Shown: positions 45,620 to 54,435, counted from the stretch's first letter. The stretch is DNA of 64,000 nt from an uncultured Prevotella sp. (GCA_900315765.1 ONAK01000002.1:1-64000); one strand, 5' to 3'. Notes: generated from the sequence alone by a model not told the origin. Numbers and translations: made by a program.

Positions 45620-46981
45620 TTATTTTTGTTGCATCAGCTTATTAAACTCCTCCAAAGTAACCTCTTTTTGGTTCAGTTTTACAACATTTTTGAGGGCTTC
45701 GGTAAGCTTAACATCTACAGCGCGGTCAACGAAATTGTCAACATTCTCACGCTTCTTCATCTGCTCTGCAGCATAGTTCTCAAGAACATCATCAGGTACA
45801 TTGCTCATACCATACTGAGCAAACTGGGCACGGATAGCCTCCTTGGCAACAGCCTTCAGGTCATCCTCCTCTACCTTAATATTATTAGCAGCAACCAACT
45901 GCTCCTTCATCAGGTGCCAAGCCAGCTCCTTGATGCTACCCTCGAAGTTCTTCTCTACGTAGTCAGCACCCTTGTCCTGGTTGTTCTGCAGCATAACGCG
46001 CTTGAGCAAAGCCTCTGGGAACTCCAGCTTACCAACCTTCTTCTCCATGTGAGCACGTACATCAAGCAGGAACTTGTAGTCGCTGTTCTGCTGGAGCTGT
46101 GGAGCGATTGACTCAGCAATCTTCTCACGGAATGCTTTCTCGTCCTTTACAGTACCCTCACCAAATACACGGTCGAAGAGAGCCTGGTTAACCTCTGCAG
46201 GCTGGAAGTGACGGATCTCAGTAATCTGGTAGCTGAAGTCAGCAGTCAGATCCTTAACCTTCTCCTTATCAACCTTAAGCAGTGCAGCTACCTCAGCGTC
46301 GCTATCGGGGTAAGCCTTCTTTGGGTTAAAGGTGATGATATCACCAGGCTTAGCACCATCGAAGAGCTTCTTCTGATCCTCAACCTTGATGTATGCAGGC
46401 ATAACCATACCACCCTCGGTTACGATACCACCTTCCTTGGTGTTACCATTCTCATCAAGCTCACGCAGATCACCAGTGATAGTATCGTTACCGCTGAACA
46501 CCTCAGCCTTTACGAACTCTCCAGCCTGAGATGCGTACATCTGAACCTGATCGTCAATCAGCTTATCGTCAGCCTTGATGGTGTAATAATCGATTTTGTC
46601 TCTACCTGTAAGCTCAGCCTTGAACTCTGGAGCTACAGCGATGTCGAATACGAATGTCAGATCGTCATCCTTCTCAAAGTCCTGAGGAACCTGCTTCTCC
46701 TGATTTGGAAGGGGCTCACCCAGCATCTGAATCTTGTTCTCACGAACATACTCATACAATTTCTCGCCCAGCAGCTTGTTAACCTCTTCAACCTTAACTG
46801 CTGTGCCATACTGCTTCTTTATCATTCCCATAGGAACCATACCAGGACGGAAACCTGGAACCTGTGCCTTCTTACGATAATTCTTCAGTGTCTTTTCTAC
46901 TGCCTCCTGGTAGTCGGCCTTCTCAACGGTCATAGTAAGCAGACCATTGATTTTGTCGGCGCATTCAAACGAAATTTTCAT
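45620..46981 (-). CDS. tig: Trigger factor
   Basis: A 453-residue ribosome-associated chaperone and prolyl isomerase. The ribosome-docking region is close to the family signature: FRPGMVPMGMIKKQYG (about 43-58). The FKBP-like domain is diverged, as usual in Bacteroidetes (about 155-245). The C-terminal helical arms contain LLKRVMLQNN and NVDNFVDRAVDVKL. It protects nascent chains at the exit tunnel. Promoter: TACTTTTG at 47034-47027. The clpP-clpX genes follow, the classic tig-clpP-clpX order. Confidence 0.93.
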   Translation of the reverse strand: MKISFECADKINGLLTMTVEKADYQEAVEKTLKNYRKKAQVPGFRPGMVPMGMIKKQYGTAVKVEEVNKLLGEKLYEYVRENKIQMLGEPLPNQEKQVPQDFEKDDDLTFVFDIAVAPEFKAELTGRDKIDYYTIKADDKLIDDQVQMYASQAGEFVKAEVFSGNDTITGDLRELDENGNTKEGGIVTEGGMVMPAYIKVEDQKKLFDGAKPGDIITFNPKKAYPDSDAEVAALLKVDKEKVKDLTADFSYQITEIRHFQPAEVNQALFDRVFGEGTVKDEKAFREKIAESIAPQLQQNSDYKFLLDVRAHMEKKVGKLEFPEALLKRVMLQNNQDKGADYVEKNFEGSIKELAWHLMKEQLVAANNIKVEEDDLKAVAKEAIRAQFAQYGMSNVPDDVLENYAAEQMKKRENVDNFVDRAVDVKLTEALKNVVKLNQKEVTLEEFNKLMQQK

Positions 46982-47071
46982 CTTTTTACGTACTTATTTA
47001 TATTATATATTTTCAAATTTGAGGTGCAAAAGTACAAATAATCGGTGATATACTCGCACGTTTTTCAATTT

Positions 47072-47869
47072 TTAACTTTTTCCCGTCTCCTCTTTTGCTT
47101 GGCGTTCGGCCTCAATCTCTTCAAAGTTTTTCTTTCTCAGCTCAAACGATTCTGTCAGGTATTTTTCACGGACAACCTTATTAGCAGCCAACTCCTCAGG
47201 CGTTCCCTGGAACAATATACGTCCTTCAAAAAGCAGATAAGCACGGTCGGTAATAGCCAACGTCTCGTCCACATTATGGTCGGTAATCAGAATACCGATG
47301 TTAAGATACTTCAGTTTATATACAATCTGCTGGATATCCTCTACAGCGATAGGGTCTACACCGGCAAATGGCTCGTCAAGCATAATAAACTTGGGCTCGA
47401 TGGCCAGACAACGTGCAATCTCCGTACGACGGCGCTCACCTCCCGACAGTCTGTCACCAAGGTTCTTTCTCACCTTCTCCAGGCGGAACTCAGCTATCAG
47501 CTGCTCTAGCTTATTCAACTGGTAGTCGCGGGGCTTACCCGTCATCTCAAGCACCGACAGAATATTATCCTCAACCGACATCTTACGGAACACACTGGCT
47601 TCCTGTGCCAGATAGCCGATACCGGCACGAGCACGCTTATATACAGGGAATTTAGTCACATCCTCATCACCCAGATAGATATGTCCGCCGTTGGGAACAA
47701 TCAGTCCGGTTGTCATATAGAACGAAGTAGTCTTACCAGCTCCATTAGGACCCAGCAATCCCACAATCTCACCTTGCTTCACATCGAAGCTTACATCATT
47801 GACCACCGTACGCTTACCATAGCGCTTAACGAGGCCCTCAGTTCGTAGTACAATACGTTCTTCTTCCAT
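47072..47869 (-). CDS. lptB: LPS export ABC transporter ATPase LptB
   Basis: A 265-residue ABC ATPase: Walker [10 protein letters not shown] (about 39), Q-loop [20 protein letters not shown], signature [16 protein letters not shown], Walker [14 protein letters not shown], switch ITDHNVDET. The Q-loop LAQEASVF and the [13 protein letters not shown] stretch are LptB hallmarks. It powers lipopolysaccharide extraction with LptFG. The C-terminal 20 residues are charged. The ATG at 47869 follows TACCTTTG (47885-47878) by 8 nt, suggesting a leaderless mRNA. Confidence 0.94.
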   Translation of the reverse strand: MEEERIVLRTEGLVKRYGKRTVVNDVSFDVKQGEIVGLLGPNGAGKTTSFYMTTGLIVPNGGHIYLGDEDVTKFPVYKRARAGIGYLAQEASVFRKMSVEDNILSVLEMTGKPRDYQLNKLEQLIAEFRLEKVRKNLGDRLSGGERRRTEIARCLAIEPKFIMLDEPFAGVDPIAVEDIQQIVYKLKYLNIGILITDHNVDETLAITDRAYLLFEGRILFQGTPEELAANKVVREKYLTESFELRKKNFEEIEAERQAKEETGKS

Positions 47870-47895
47870 ATCGGCTGCAAAGGTAGTTATTTTTT

Positions 47896-47972
47896 GGCAC
47901 GGATTACACGGATTACACGGAATTTTTCAAATTTTTATTATTAATCTGTGTTAATCTGCGTAATCCGTGCCT
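47896..47972. repeat. GGCACGGATTACACGG inverted repeat
   Basis: GGCACGGATTACACGGATTA (from 47896) and its complement TAATCTGCGTAATCCGTGCC (to 47971) face each other across an AT-rich centre, between the divergent lptB and mlaE promoters. This repeat type is frequent in Bacteroidetes and relatives. Confidence 0.75.
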
Positions 47973-47981
47973 TATTTTTCG

Positions 47982-47989
47982 TAATTTTG
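47982..47989 (+). promoter_or_regulatory. -7 box of the mlaE-mlaF operon
   Basis: TAATTTTG, 25 bp before the ATG at 48015. Confidence 0.6.
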
Positions 47990-48014
47990 CAGCCGAATTC
48001 AATTTGTAATTAGC

Positions 48015-48761
48015 ATGTTATTACATAAATGGCTGACCGCCTTTGGTCGTTATATGATGCTTATGGGCCGTGTTTTCTCACGCCCCGAACGCATGAGGAT
48101 GTTCCTCAAACAGTACGTAACCGAGATGACGCAGCTTGGCATCAACTCCATCGGCATCGTACTCATCATCTCGTTTTTCATCGGAGCCGTCATCTGTATT
48201 CAGATGAAGCTTAACATCCAGAGTCCCTGGATGCCCCGATGGGTTGCAGGATACACCACCCGTGAGATTCTGTTGCTCGAGTTCTCCAGCTCTATCATGT
48301 GTCTGATCCTCGCCGGAAAGGTAGGCTCAAACATCGCCTCTGAGCTTGGCACCATGCGAGTAACCCAACAGATTGACGCACTGGAGATTATGGGCATCAA
48401 CTCGGCATGCTATCTTATTCTGCCAAAGATTATAGGCATGCTCACCATCATGCCGTTCCTGGTCATTTTCTCATCAGCCACAGGTATCATCGGAGCCTAT
48501 GGCACGGCCTATCTGGGACACATCATCACCCCCGACGACCTGACACAAGGTCTTCAGCACGCCTTTATCCCATGGTTTGTGTGGATGAGTATCATCAAGA
48601 GCCAGTTCTTCGCTTTCATCATCTCAAGTGTGCCGGCATTCTGCGGATATACCGTCGAGGGCGGAAGCGTCAACGTGGGTAAGGCCTCAACCGATGCCGT
48701 AGTAACATCCAGCGTGCTCATTCTTTTTTCCGATGTTTTCCTAACCCAGTTACTGTCATGA
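48015..48761 (+). CDS. mlaE: MlaE-family ABC transporter permease
   Basis: A 248-residue inner-membrane permease with five to six helices; the MlaE signature includes GINSIGIVLIISFFIGAVICIQ, FSSSIMCLILAGKVGSNIASELGTMRVTQQIDALEIMGINS (about 95-135) and PAFCGYTVEGGSVNVGKASTDAVVTSSVLIL. It moves phospholipids between inner and outer membrane. Overlaps the ATPase gene by ATGA. No mlaD-type gene follows directly. Confidence 0.92.
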   Translation: MLLHKWLTAFGRYMMLMGRVFSRPERMRMFLKQYVTEMTQLGINSIGIVLIISFFIGAVICIQMKLNIQSPWMPRWVAGYTTREILLLEFSSSIMCLILAGKVGSNIASELGTMRVTQQIDALEIMGINSACYLILPKIIGMLTIMPFLVIFSSATGIIGAYGTAYLGHIITPDDLTQGLQHAFIPWFVWMSIIKSQFFAFIISSVPAFCGYTVEGGSVNVGKASTDAVVTSSVLILFSDVFLTQLLS

Positions 48762-49531
48762 TCGAAGTTAAGCATTTATATAAAAGTTTTGAGGACAAAG
48801 ACGTCCTGAAAGACATCAATACCGTATTCGAAGACGGAAAGACAAACCTCATCATCGGACAAAGCGGTTCCGGAAAGACAGTACTGATGAAAAATCTTGT
48901 CGGTCTGTTCGTTCCTACCAAGGGCGAGATTCTTTACGACGGCCGTAACTTCGTAAACATGACCAAACACGAGAAGGTCATGATGCGACGCGAGATGGGG
49001 ATGATATTCCAGAGCGCAGCCCTGTTCGACTCTATGACTGTTCTGGAGAATGTGATGTTCCCGCTCGACATGTTTTCAAGCATGACGCTGCGAGAGCGAA
49101 TCCATCGTGCCAAGGAGTGTCTGGACCGTGTTAATCTTGGCGGAGCCGACGAGAAATTCCCTGGCGAGATATCTGGTGGTATGCAGAAACGTGTGGCCAT
49201 CGCCCGAGCCATCGCCCTCAATCCTAAGTATCTTTTCTGCGATGAGCCCAACTCCGGTCTCGATCCAAAGACCTCACTTGTAATCGACGATTTGTTGCAT
49301 TCTATTACCCAGGAATACAACATGACCACCATCATCAACACCCACGACATGAACTCGGTGATGGGCATTGGCGAGAACATCATTTTTATTTACGAAGGAA
49401 ACAAAGAATGGCAGGGTGTCAGCAGCGAGGTGATGGGTTCAACCAACACGAAACTCACCGACTTTATCTTCGCCAGCGATTTGTTAAAAAACATGCGTAA
49501 GATAGTCATGGATAACGGATTGCAGTTATAG
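48758..49531 (+). CDS. mlaF: MlaF-family ABC transporter ATPase
   Basis: A 257-residue ATPase: Walker A GQSGSGKT (about 36), Q-loop MIFQSAALFDSMTVLENVMFPL, signature ISGGMQKRVAIARAIA (the GGMQKR form is typical of Mla ATPases), Walker B YLFCDEPNSGLDP, switch NTHDMNS. Partner of the preceding permease. The intergenic region that follows (49532-49649) has a TACTTTTG box at 49602-49609 for the next operon. Confidence 0.93.
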   Translation: MIEVKHLYKSFEDKDVLKDINTVFEDGKTNLIIGQSGSGKTVLMKNLVGLFVPTKGEILYDGRNFVNMTKHEKVMMRREMGMIFQSAALFDSMTVLENVMFPLDMFSSMTLRERIHRAKECLDRVNLGGADEKFPGEISGGMQKRVAIARAIALNPKYLFCDEPNSGLDPKTSLVIDDLLHSITQEYNMTTIINTHDMNSVMGIGENIIFIYEGNKEWQGVSSEVMGSTNTKLTDFIFASDLLKNMRKIVMDNGLQL

Positions 49532-49649
49532 CCAAAACACAAAATCACATTTTTATTAAATAAAAATTCCTTAAAATCTTGTTTGATTCAGTTTTTTTAT
49601 ATACTTTTGCAGCATAATTTAAACAATATAACCAAGATTGCATATTCTT

Positions 49650-50063
49650 ATGAAAATGAAAAAAGAAATTAAAATCAAGAACCAGGTCGGTGAACTTGAG
49701 AAAGTAAACGCCTTCATCGAGGAGATCGGTGAAGAGCTTCAGCTCGACATGGAGCTCTTGATGAATCTGAACCTGGTGATGGAAGAGATGGTATCAAACG
49801 TTATTTTCTACGCCTATCCAGAAGGAAAAACAGCCGACATTGAACTTTCAGCCGAGTGTAACGGCCGAGAACTAACTTTTGTACTTAGCGACAAGGGCCG
49901 CGAGTTCGACCCAACAATGAAAGATGATGCTGATACAGATATAGACCCAATGGAGCGCGAGATTGGCGGCATGGGTATCTACATCGTAAAGAACATCATG
50001 AACGAAGTTACCTACCAGCGCCTGGAAGGTAAGAACCTGCTCACAATGAAAAAGGATATTTAA
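49650..50063 (+). CDS. RsbW-like anti-sigma/switch ATPase
   Basis: A 137-residue single-domain GHKL ATPase of the RsbW/SpoIIAB class. The N box is LNLVMEEMVSNVIFYAYP (about 39-56), G1 LSDKGREFDP, and the G2-like GGMGIYIVKNIMNEVTYQR (about 107-125). Such proteins phosphorylate a STAS partner and bind a target in the partner-switching mode. The next gene encodes a STAS protein, and a kinase-like ATPase follows, so a signalling module is likely. No sigma factor gene is adjacent. ATG at 49650 or 49656. Confidence 0.85.
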   Translation: MKMKKEIKIKNQVGELEKVNAFIEEIGEELQLDMELLMNLNLVMEEMVSNVIFYAYPEGKTADIELSAECNGRELTFVLSDKGREFDPTMKDDADTDIDPMEREIGGMGIYIVKNIMNEVTYQRLEGKNLLTMKKDI

Positions 50064-50092
50064 ATAATACTTAAATTTAGAAACACGAGATT

Positions 50093-50404
50093 ATGACACA
50101 GATTATCAAAGAAGGTGGTAAGACCATTATTAAGACTGGATCTAGAATCGACACTATGAATGCCAACCAGTTCGAGCAGGACATACAGCCAGCTCTGCGC
50201 GATGGTGGAGTTGACCTTGAGATGGATTGCACAGAACTCACTTACATGGCCAGTTCTGGTCTGCGTATCATCCAGAAGACTATGCGCACAGTTACCCAGC
50301 TCAAGGGCCAGTTCAAGATTACCAACGTATCGCCTGAGATCTACAAGATTCTGGCAATGACTGGTTTCACTAAGTTCATGAAGGTTGAACAGAAAAAAGA
50401 CTAA
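50093..50404 (+). CDS. STAS-domain anti-sigma factor antagonist
   Basis: A 103-residue single STAS domain, RsbV/SpoIIAA-like: IKTGSRIDTMNANQFEQDI at the start, then VDLEMDCTELTYMASSGLRIIQKTMR, where a Ser of MASSG is the expected phosphorylation site (about 57-58), and FKITNVSPEIYKILAMTGFTKFM. It is the expected partner of the RsbW-like protein 29 bp upstream. Cytoplasmic. Confidence 0.88.
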   Translation: MTQIIKEGGKTIIKTGSRIDTMNANQFEQDIQPALRDGGVDLEMDCTELTYMASSGLRIIQKTMRTVTQLKGQFKITNVSPEIYKILAMTGFTKFMKVEQKKD

Positions 50405-50407
50405 CCG

Positions 50408-51328
50408 ATGATTTGGATTGTTGTCATACTTATCATAGCACTCCTGGCCATCTGCGTGGTTCTGCAGATGAAGGTTAAACATATCCGCGAACAGGAGGTA
50501 GAAAGCAAGCAGTTACTCGACGACTATCAGAAGCGCGTCAACGAGATGGAGAAGTTGCTTAAGGACTATCGTTCACTTGAGCAGAACTTCGACAACGTGG
50601 GTCAGGGCTACGAAGAGGCACTGATGGCTTTCGACAAGATGGAAGAAGAGAAGCAGAAGGTGCTTAAGGTAAAAGAGGCACTCGAGAAGCAGTCGTCTGA
50701 GATATTGGCCGCCAAGCAGCAGCTTGAGCAGACTATTCTCAAGAAGAAGGACATGATCGAGAAGTATGCCGAGGGCATCAAGCAGCAGCTCGACTACACC
50801 CATCCAAATGCAGGTAACATTGCTCTGCTGGCTAACGGCATCATTAATGTAGCCGAGGTTGGGATGGAACAGCCCATCGAGTGCGACGATAATGTGATGG
50901 CACAAGATATTGCAGCATTGGCTATTCAGGAGTCAGGTATCGACAAGTTCCAGAAGGCCGAATTCAAGTGTCAGATGGTAGAAGAGGCTCAGGCCACCAT
51001 GGTGTTCACCAACACCAAGCAGGCCGTTCGTGCACTCGTTGCATTGCTCGACAATGCCATGAAGTTCACCGCTCAGGGCGATATCCTTCTGCTCATCAAC
51101 ATCGACGGTTCAAATCTTGAGTTCTGCGTTGAAGATACAGGCACTGGCGTTCTGTCAGATTATGCCGAGAAGATCTTCGAGCCTTACGTTAAGTTGAATG
51201 ACTTCTTCGAGGGCAACGGACTTGGACTTACCGCAGCACGCAGCATCGCCCGCCGTCTTGGTGGCGATGTGCGTCTCGATACCGATTATCGTGGCGGTTC
51301 ACGCTTCGTGTTCTCACTGCCAATTTAA
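50408..51328 (+). CDS. Membrane-anchored kinase-like ATPase without clear H-box
   Basis: A 306-residue protein: an N-terminal membrane helix (WIVVILIIALLAICVVLQM), a coiled coil of about 90 residues, then a histidine-kinase-type ATPase domain with N box ALLDNAMKFT (about 214), G1 DTGTG, F box IFEPYVKL, and G2 GNGLGL. In the segment where a kinase dimerisation helix should carry H-E/D-x-x-P, none is visible. It starts 4 bp after the STAS gene, so it belongs to the same operon. It may act as an ATPase sensor or kinase for the STAS protein rather than a classic two-component kinase; that is inference. Confidence 0.8.
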   Translation: MIWIVVILIIALLAICVVLQMKVKHIREQEVESKQLLDDYQKRVNEMEKLLKDYRSLEQNFDNVGQGYEEALMAFDKMEEEKQKVLKVKEALEKQSSEILAAKQQLEQTILKKKDMIEKYAEGIKQQLDYTHPNAGNIALLANGIINVAEVGMEQPIECDDNVMAQDIAALAIQESGIDKFQKAEFKCQMVEEAQATMVFTNTKQAVRALVALLDNAMKFTAQGDILLLINIDGSNLEFCVEDTGTGVLSDYAEKIFEPYVKLNDFFEGNGLGLTAARSIARRLGGDVRLDTDYRGGSRFVFSLPI

Positions 51329-51337
51329 AATAACACC

Positions 51338-51370
51338 TAAGCCCCTCCCCTTTATCGGAGGGGCTTATTG
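51338..51370 (+). terminator. Terminator of the partner-switch operon
   Basis: An 11-bp stem, 51338-51348 with 51357-51367, TAAGCCCCTCC/GGAGGGGCTTA, followed by TTG. Confidence 0.75.
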
Positions 51371-51416
51371 TATATATATAATAAGGTACAAAACTATAAT
51401 ATTCGCCACCACCTAT

Positions 51417-51569
51417 ATGCCCCTACGTCATCTATTCATCCCCCTACTGTTTTGTTTGGCAGTATCTACAGCCCAAGCCGATAAGGCTGACGAAATTCGC
51501 AAATCAATGCCCACGCTCAAAGGTGAAGCACTGATTCAAGCCTACTATAAGCTATATGTCATAGGCTAA
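51417..51569 (+). pseudogene. Truncated exported protein, N-terminal remnant
   Basis: An ORF of 50 residues: signal peptide MPLRHLFIPLLFCLAVSTAQA, then DKADEIRKSMPTLKGEALIQAYYKLYVIG and a stop. The mature start resembles the N-termini of Bacteroidales TPR-containing sensor proteins, and the helix pattern breaks off abruptly. The inverted-repeat unit begins 32 bp after the stop, so the rest of the gene was probably lost when that unit arrived or by later deletion. The matching 3' part is not found on the other side of the unit. Confidence 0.55.
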
Positions 51570-51600
51570 CATGTTTTAGGATTGTAGTATTTCCCTATAT

Positions 51601-51715
51601 ATTTTTCACCGATTTTGTTGTTTTGTTGTTACCGCGCCGCTTACACCCTGAGTATCAGATAGTTGCGGGTGGTAACAACAAAAATTTTGGTGACAACAAA
51701 ACGGTTATTTGAGCA
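51601..51715. repeat. Left inverted terminal repeat of the VirE unit
   Basis: 115 bp, about 90% identical to the reverse complement of 54497-54610. It contains TTTTGTTGTTACC (51621-51633), GGTAACAACAAAA (51671-51683) and GGTGACAACAAAA (51689-51701). The last codons and stop of the VirE-like gene lie inside it. Confidence 0.88.
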
Positions 51716-53789
51716 GTTTTACCAGATATTCTGTGCCTTTTTTGGTTCTACGGCGCTGAAGATTGGGGATATTCGACAGCGTTCTGCCGAAATGATTCAG
51801 ACTATTTAGCCTCAAATCGCTACCAGCAAGCTTCTTGATGTGGGCAAAAATAGCAGATGATGTGAGATATTCTCCATCGCTCTCACTCGTTGCGGGCTCA
51901 AAACAGTCGTTAAAATACTGCTCGGCAGGTGTGAACTGCAGGAACTGACGGTTTGACTCTATAATCTGCTGTGTCTGCTCGTCATTGAAATAGTAGGCTT
52001 CATGATGATCGAGCGCATACAATGCCTGAGCGAAGATCTGCTCGTAGTTGGGATTCTGCGACATGTCGATAGGTCCCGTAAGCTCTATACCGAGGAAGCG
52101 ACGACCTCCCGACGGGTCGGTCAACACATCGGCCTGGTTGGTGGCGCCGATAAACGATGCCATTCGTGGAAAAGGCTCCACATGTCGGCCGTAAGGACGT
52201 TTCACCTTGACACATGGCAGGGTGATGACATTCTTCAGGAATCCCTGCTGCAGCTGTGGCGAAATCTGATTGAACTCGTCGAGGTTTATCAACAGAAACT
52301 GACTCATCGCCAGTAGCGTCTGGCGCTTCTCGCTTACATCCAGCTGATTGGTGAAACCCCACTGCAGTTCTGGCGGCAACAGCGACTGGATGAAGGTTGA
52401 CTTATTCCAACCCTGCTTGGAAATCAGCAACGGAGCCACCTGGTTGCCATAGCGATCGTAGATGCTCGACTGCCATTGGCGCACCATGCCCAGAAACCAG
52501 GTATAGAACCAATCGGGCCAATGCGGATTCTTGGTGGGCACCCTGCGGGCCAACTCGCGGATGCGGTCCTTACCATCCCATTTGCCTCGACACTCACTCA
52601 GATACTCCCAAACGGGGTTATACTCTGGGATAAACGACGAGTGGATATAGCGCGCCACATCCTTATCCCAGGCATTGAGCCCTGCCAGACGACACTCGAT
52701 GGCCATACGATTCAGCACACGGTCGTCGACAGGTACATACGGATGCACCCAGGTGTTGTTGGGGCGATACTCGGTATATCCCATCACGGTGTTGAAGCGG
52801 AACACGTAGCGCGAAGCAAGATAATCCATCACCTGCTGCTGGTCTTTGCGTATCTGCAGGGCTGCTTCTCCATTTGCCTTCTGCTTGGTGGCCTTCTCGG
52901 CATATGCCGCTCCTACTATGGCGCGGATATGGTCGTCCTCAGCCTCGGTCCAGAGGTGTGAGCGCATGTGGAGAACGGCTTCCTCTTCTGGGAATCCAAA
53001 CTGGCGCAATCTGCGAGCAAGGGCCGTGAGATAAGCCTCATGGCGATGCTTGTCGCCATCAAACCGGGCGCCCATCTCTTCCATCACCTGTACTGAGGCC
53101 GAGCGATACAGATATTCGTAATCGTTGTATTTATCGTGGTCGGTCTGCAGCTGTTCGGGCAGCTGAGGTTTGGCCGTTGGCAACTTTTCAAGAGTCGACA
53201 CCTGCAGCGCTGTGGCTTTCAGGTTCACCAGCGGATGCTGATCCATCGTCATGCGGAACGTCATTCTTGCCGAGGCCTCCTGCTGGACGATCTGTCCCTC
53301 AAACAGTCCACCGTATATTTTTACTGCATAATGATATCCTGCCTTGGCTAGTTTATCGGCTTCAGCCTCTGATTCCGGCATCGGCTGATCTTTGGGCGCT
53401 ATGCGGACGAGCAGTTTCACTGTTTTTCCACTACTGCCCATAAATGCAGCCAAGGTTGATGGCATACCCATGGCCAACGCCTTAGTCTGTTCAATCTGTC
53501 CGGCATCCTCGAATTTGCCAAGGGTGAGCAATATCAGTCCGTTCCACTTGCCGAACTCTAGGTCGCTGTTAGCTTTTTTGGTCAGTTCGGATGTGGCGCA
53601 TACGCGCGGCATCAAGTGCATATCTCGATATTCCCACCCAAGATTGGCTATCATGGGCAGCTGACGTCTGAAGGAGGCTATCGCATCCTTACCGATGTCG
53701 GTTTTCATACGTTCCATCAAGGTTTCGATGGTTCGGGTTGATACATGCTGAACATTCTTCTTGTCTGTTCTGATGAGTGTTACTTTCAT
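51705..53789 (-). CDS. VirE-like ATPase with BT4734-type N-terminus
   Basis: A 694-residue protein. The N-terminal 180 residues fit the BT4734-like VirE N domain (RRQLPMIANLGWEYRDMHLMP; FGKWNGLILLTLGKF; MGMPSTLAAFMGSSGKTVKLLVR). The central VirE/SF3-like ATPase has a P-loop-like QGWNKSTF at about 455 (Asn where Gly is usual), Walker B LLINLDEF (about 500), sensor PRMASFIGATNQ and Arg-finger region GGRRFLGIEL (about 560). The C-terminal 150 residues (PAEQYFNDCFEP, YLTSSAIFAHIKKLAG, FGRTLSNI) resemble the DUF3874 winged-helix domain. These proteins are replication or primase-helicase factors of integrated elements. No TAnnTTTG promoter precedes it; the 22-bp array does. Confidence 0.85.
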   Translation of the reverse strand: MKVTLIRTDKKNVQHVSTRTIETLMERMKTDIGKDAIASFRRQLPMIANLGWEYRDMHLMPRVCATSELTKKANSDLEFGKWNGLILLTLGKFEDAGQIEQTKALAMGMPSTLAAFMGSSGKTVKLLVRIAPKDQPMPESEAEADKLAKAGYHYAVKIYGGLFEGQIVQQEASARMTFRMTMDQHPLVNLKATALQVSTLEKLPTAKPQLPEQLQTDHDKYNDYEYLYRSASVQVMEEMGARFDGDKHRHEAYLTALARRLRQFGFPEEEAVLHMRSHLWTEAEDDHIRAIVGAAYAEKATKQKANGEAALQIRKDQQQVMDYLASRYVFRFNTVMGYTEYRPNNTWVHPYVPVDDRVLNRMAIECRLAGLNAWDKDVARYIHSSFIPEYNPVWEYLSECRGKWDGKDRIRELARRVPTKNPHWPDWFYTWFLGMVRQWQSSIYDRYGNQVAPLLISKQGWNKSTFIQSLLPPELQWGFTNQLDVSEKRQTLLAMSQFLLINLDEFNQISPQLQQGFLKNVITLPCVKVKRPYGRHVEPFPRMASFIGATNQADVLTDPSGGRRFLGIELTGPIDMSQNPNYEQIFAQALYALDHHEAYYFNDEQTQQIIESNRQFLQFTPAEQYFNDCFEPATSESDGEYLTSSAIFAHIKKLAGSDLRLNSLNHFGRTLSNIPNLQRRRTKKGTEYLVKLLK

Positions 53790-53958
53790 ATCTTTGTTTG
53801 TTTCAATTGGTTTGTAATGGTTATTGGGATAATCTGCACGAGGTGTTCAGATAAAGTCTTACCACTATTACAACGAGCTTGTAATAGTATTACAGCGTAC
53901 TTGTAACGCCGTTACAACTACTTTGTAACGGTATTACAGTAGCCTTGTAATAAGGCTT
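53790..53958. other. 22-bp iteron-like array between the element genes
   Basis: TGTAA occurs at 53880, 53902, 53924 and 53946, exactly 22 bp apart. The first three units hold a palindrome: TGTAAT-AGT-ATTACA, TGTAAC-GCC-GTTACA, TGTAAC-GGT-ATTACA. A half unit lies before (53856-53877) and another TGTAAT at 53813, almost in phase. Compensating changes in the arms point to a functional palindrome. It may be an operator for the VirE-like gene or a replication origin. Confidence 0.7.
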
Positions 53959-54393
53959 CTAAGTAAAGTCGTAGGTTTCTTTGGTCTTCTCGAAAACCAC
54001 CTCGTCGGTATATCCTGCGTTGCGGAAGATATTGCGGATATCCTCCTGCTGCTGTGGCGAGAGCCATTTCTTGCCGTTGCGATACAGGTAGTAGGTGCCG
54101 TTGCCGCCAAGATAATTGCTGATCCTGCGGCGCATCTCTACAAACATGCTGCTGACGCGCGGATTGTCCTTCACTACAAATCCTGTAGCAAGAATCACTT
54201 TCTCGTCTTTGCGATAGAATCGACACTGTCCGTTCTTGAATGCATTGGGGTATACGGCCCATCCGTTATCCCTGTCGGCAGGCATCTCGAGTGCCGACTG
54301 GAATCGCAGACAACTGTCGTGTTTTGGGCACTGCTCATTAAAGCAGTAATGCCAGCTTGGTGCTATCTGGCTTGAGTCATATTTATTTGCCAT
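53959..54393 (-). CDS. Small Cys-rich protein (DUF6078-like)
   Basis: A 144-residue protein starting MANKYDSSQIAPSWHYCFNEQCPKHDSC; four Cys lie in CFNEQCPKHDSC and in GQCRFYRK, a possible metal-binding site. It resembles the small Bacteroidales proteins I know as DUF6078, which pair with VirE-type genes; this name is tentative. The C-terminal half (RRRISNYLGGNGTYYLYRNG, WLSPQQQEDIRNIFRNAGY) is basic and helical. A promoter TATCTTTG (54435-54428) lies inside the element, so the pair is self-sufficient. The longer frame to 54549 crosses that promoter. Confidence 0.65.
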   Translation of the reverse strand: MANKYDSSQIAPSWHYCFNEQCPKHDSCLRFQSALEMPADRDNGWAVYPNAFKNGQCRFYRKDEKVILATGFVVKDNPRVSSMFVEMRRRISNYLGGNGTYYLYRNGKKWLSPQQQEDIRNIFRNAGYTDEVVFEKTKETYDFT

Positions 54394-54427
54394 AGTTATT
54401 GATATTATCCTCATTCTTTTTACGTTG

Positions 54428-54435
54428 CAAAGATA
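54428..54435 (-). promoter_or_regulatory. -7 box of the element's small gene
   Basis: TATCTTTG on the reverse strand, with a TTG 20 bp upstream; 34 bp before the ATG at 54393, inside the right inverted repeat boundary. Confidence 0.65.

Noticed and set aside
53856..53950. CRISPR array
   Set aside because: The repeats are contiguous 22-bp units without spacers, and no cas genes are present.
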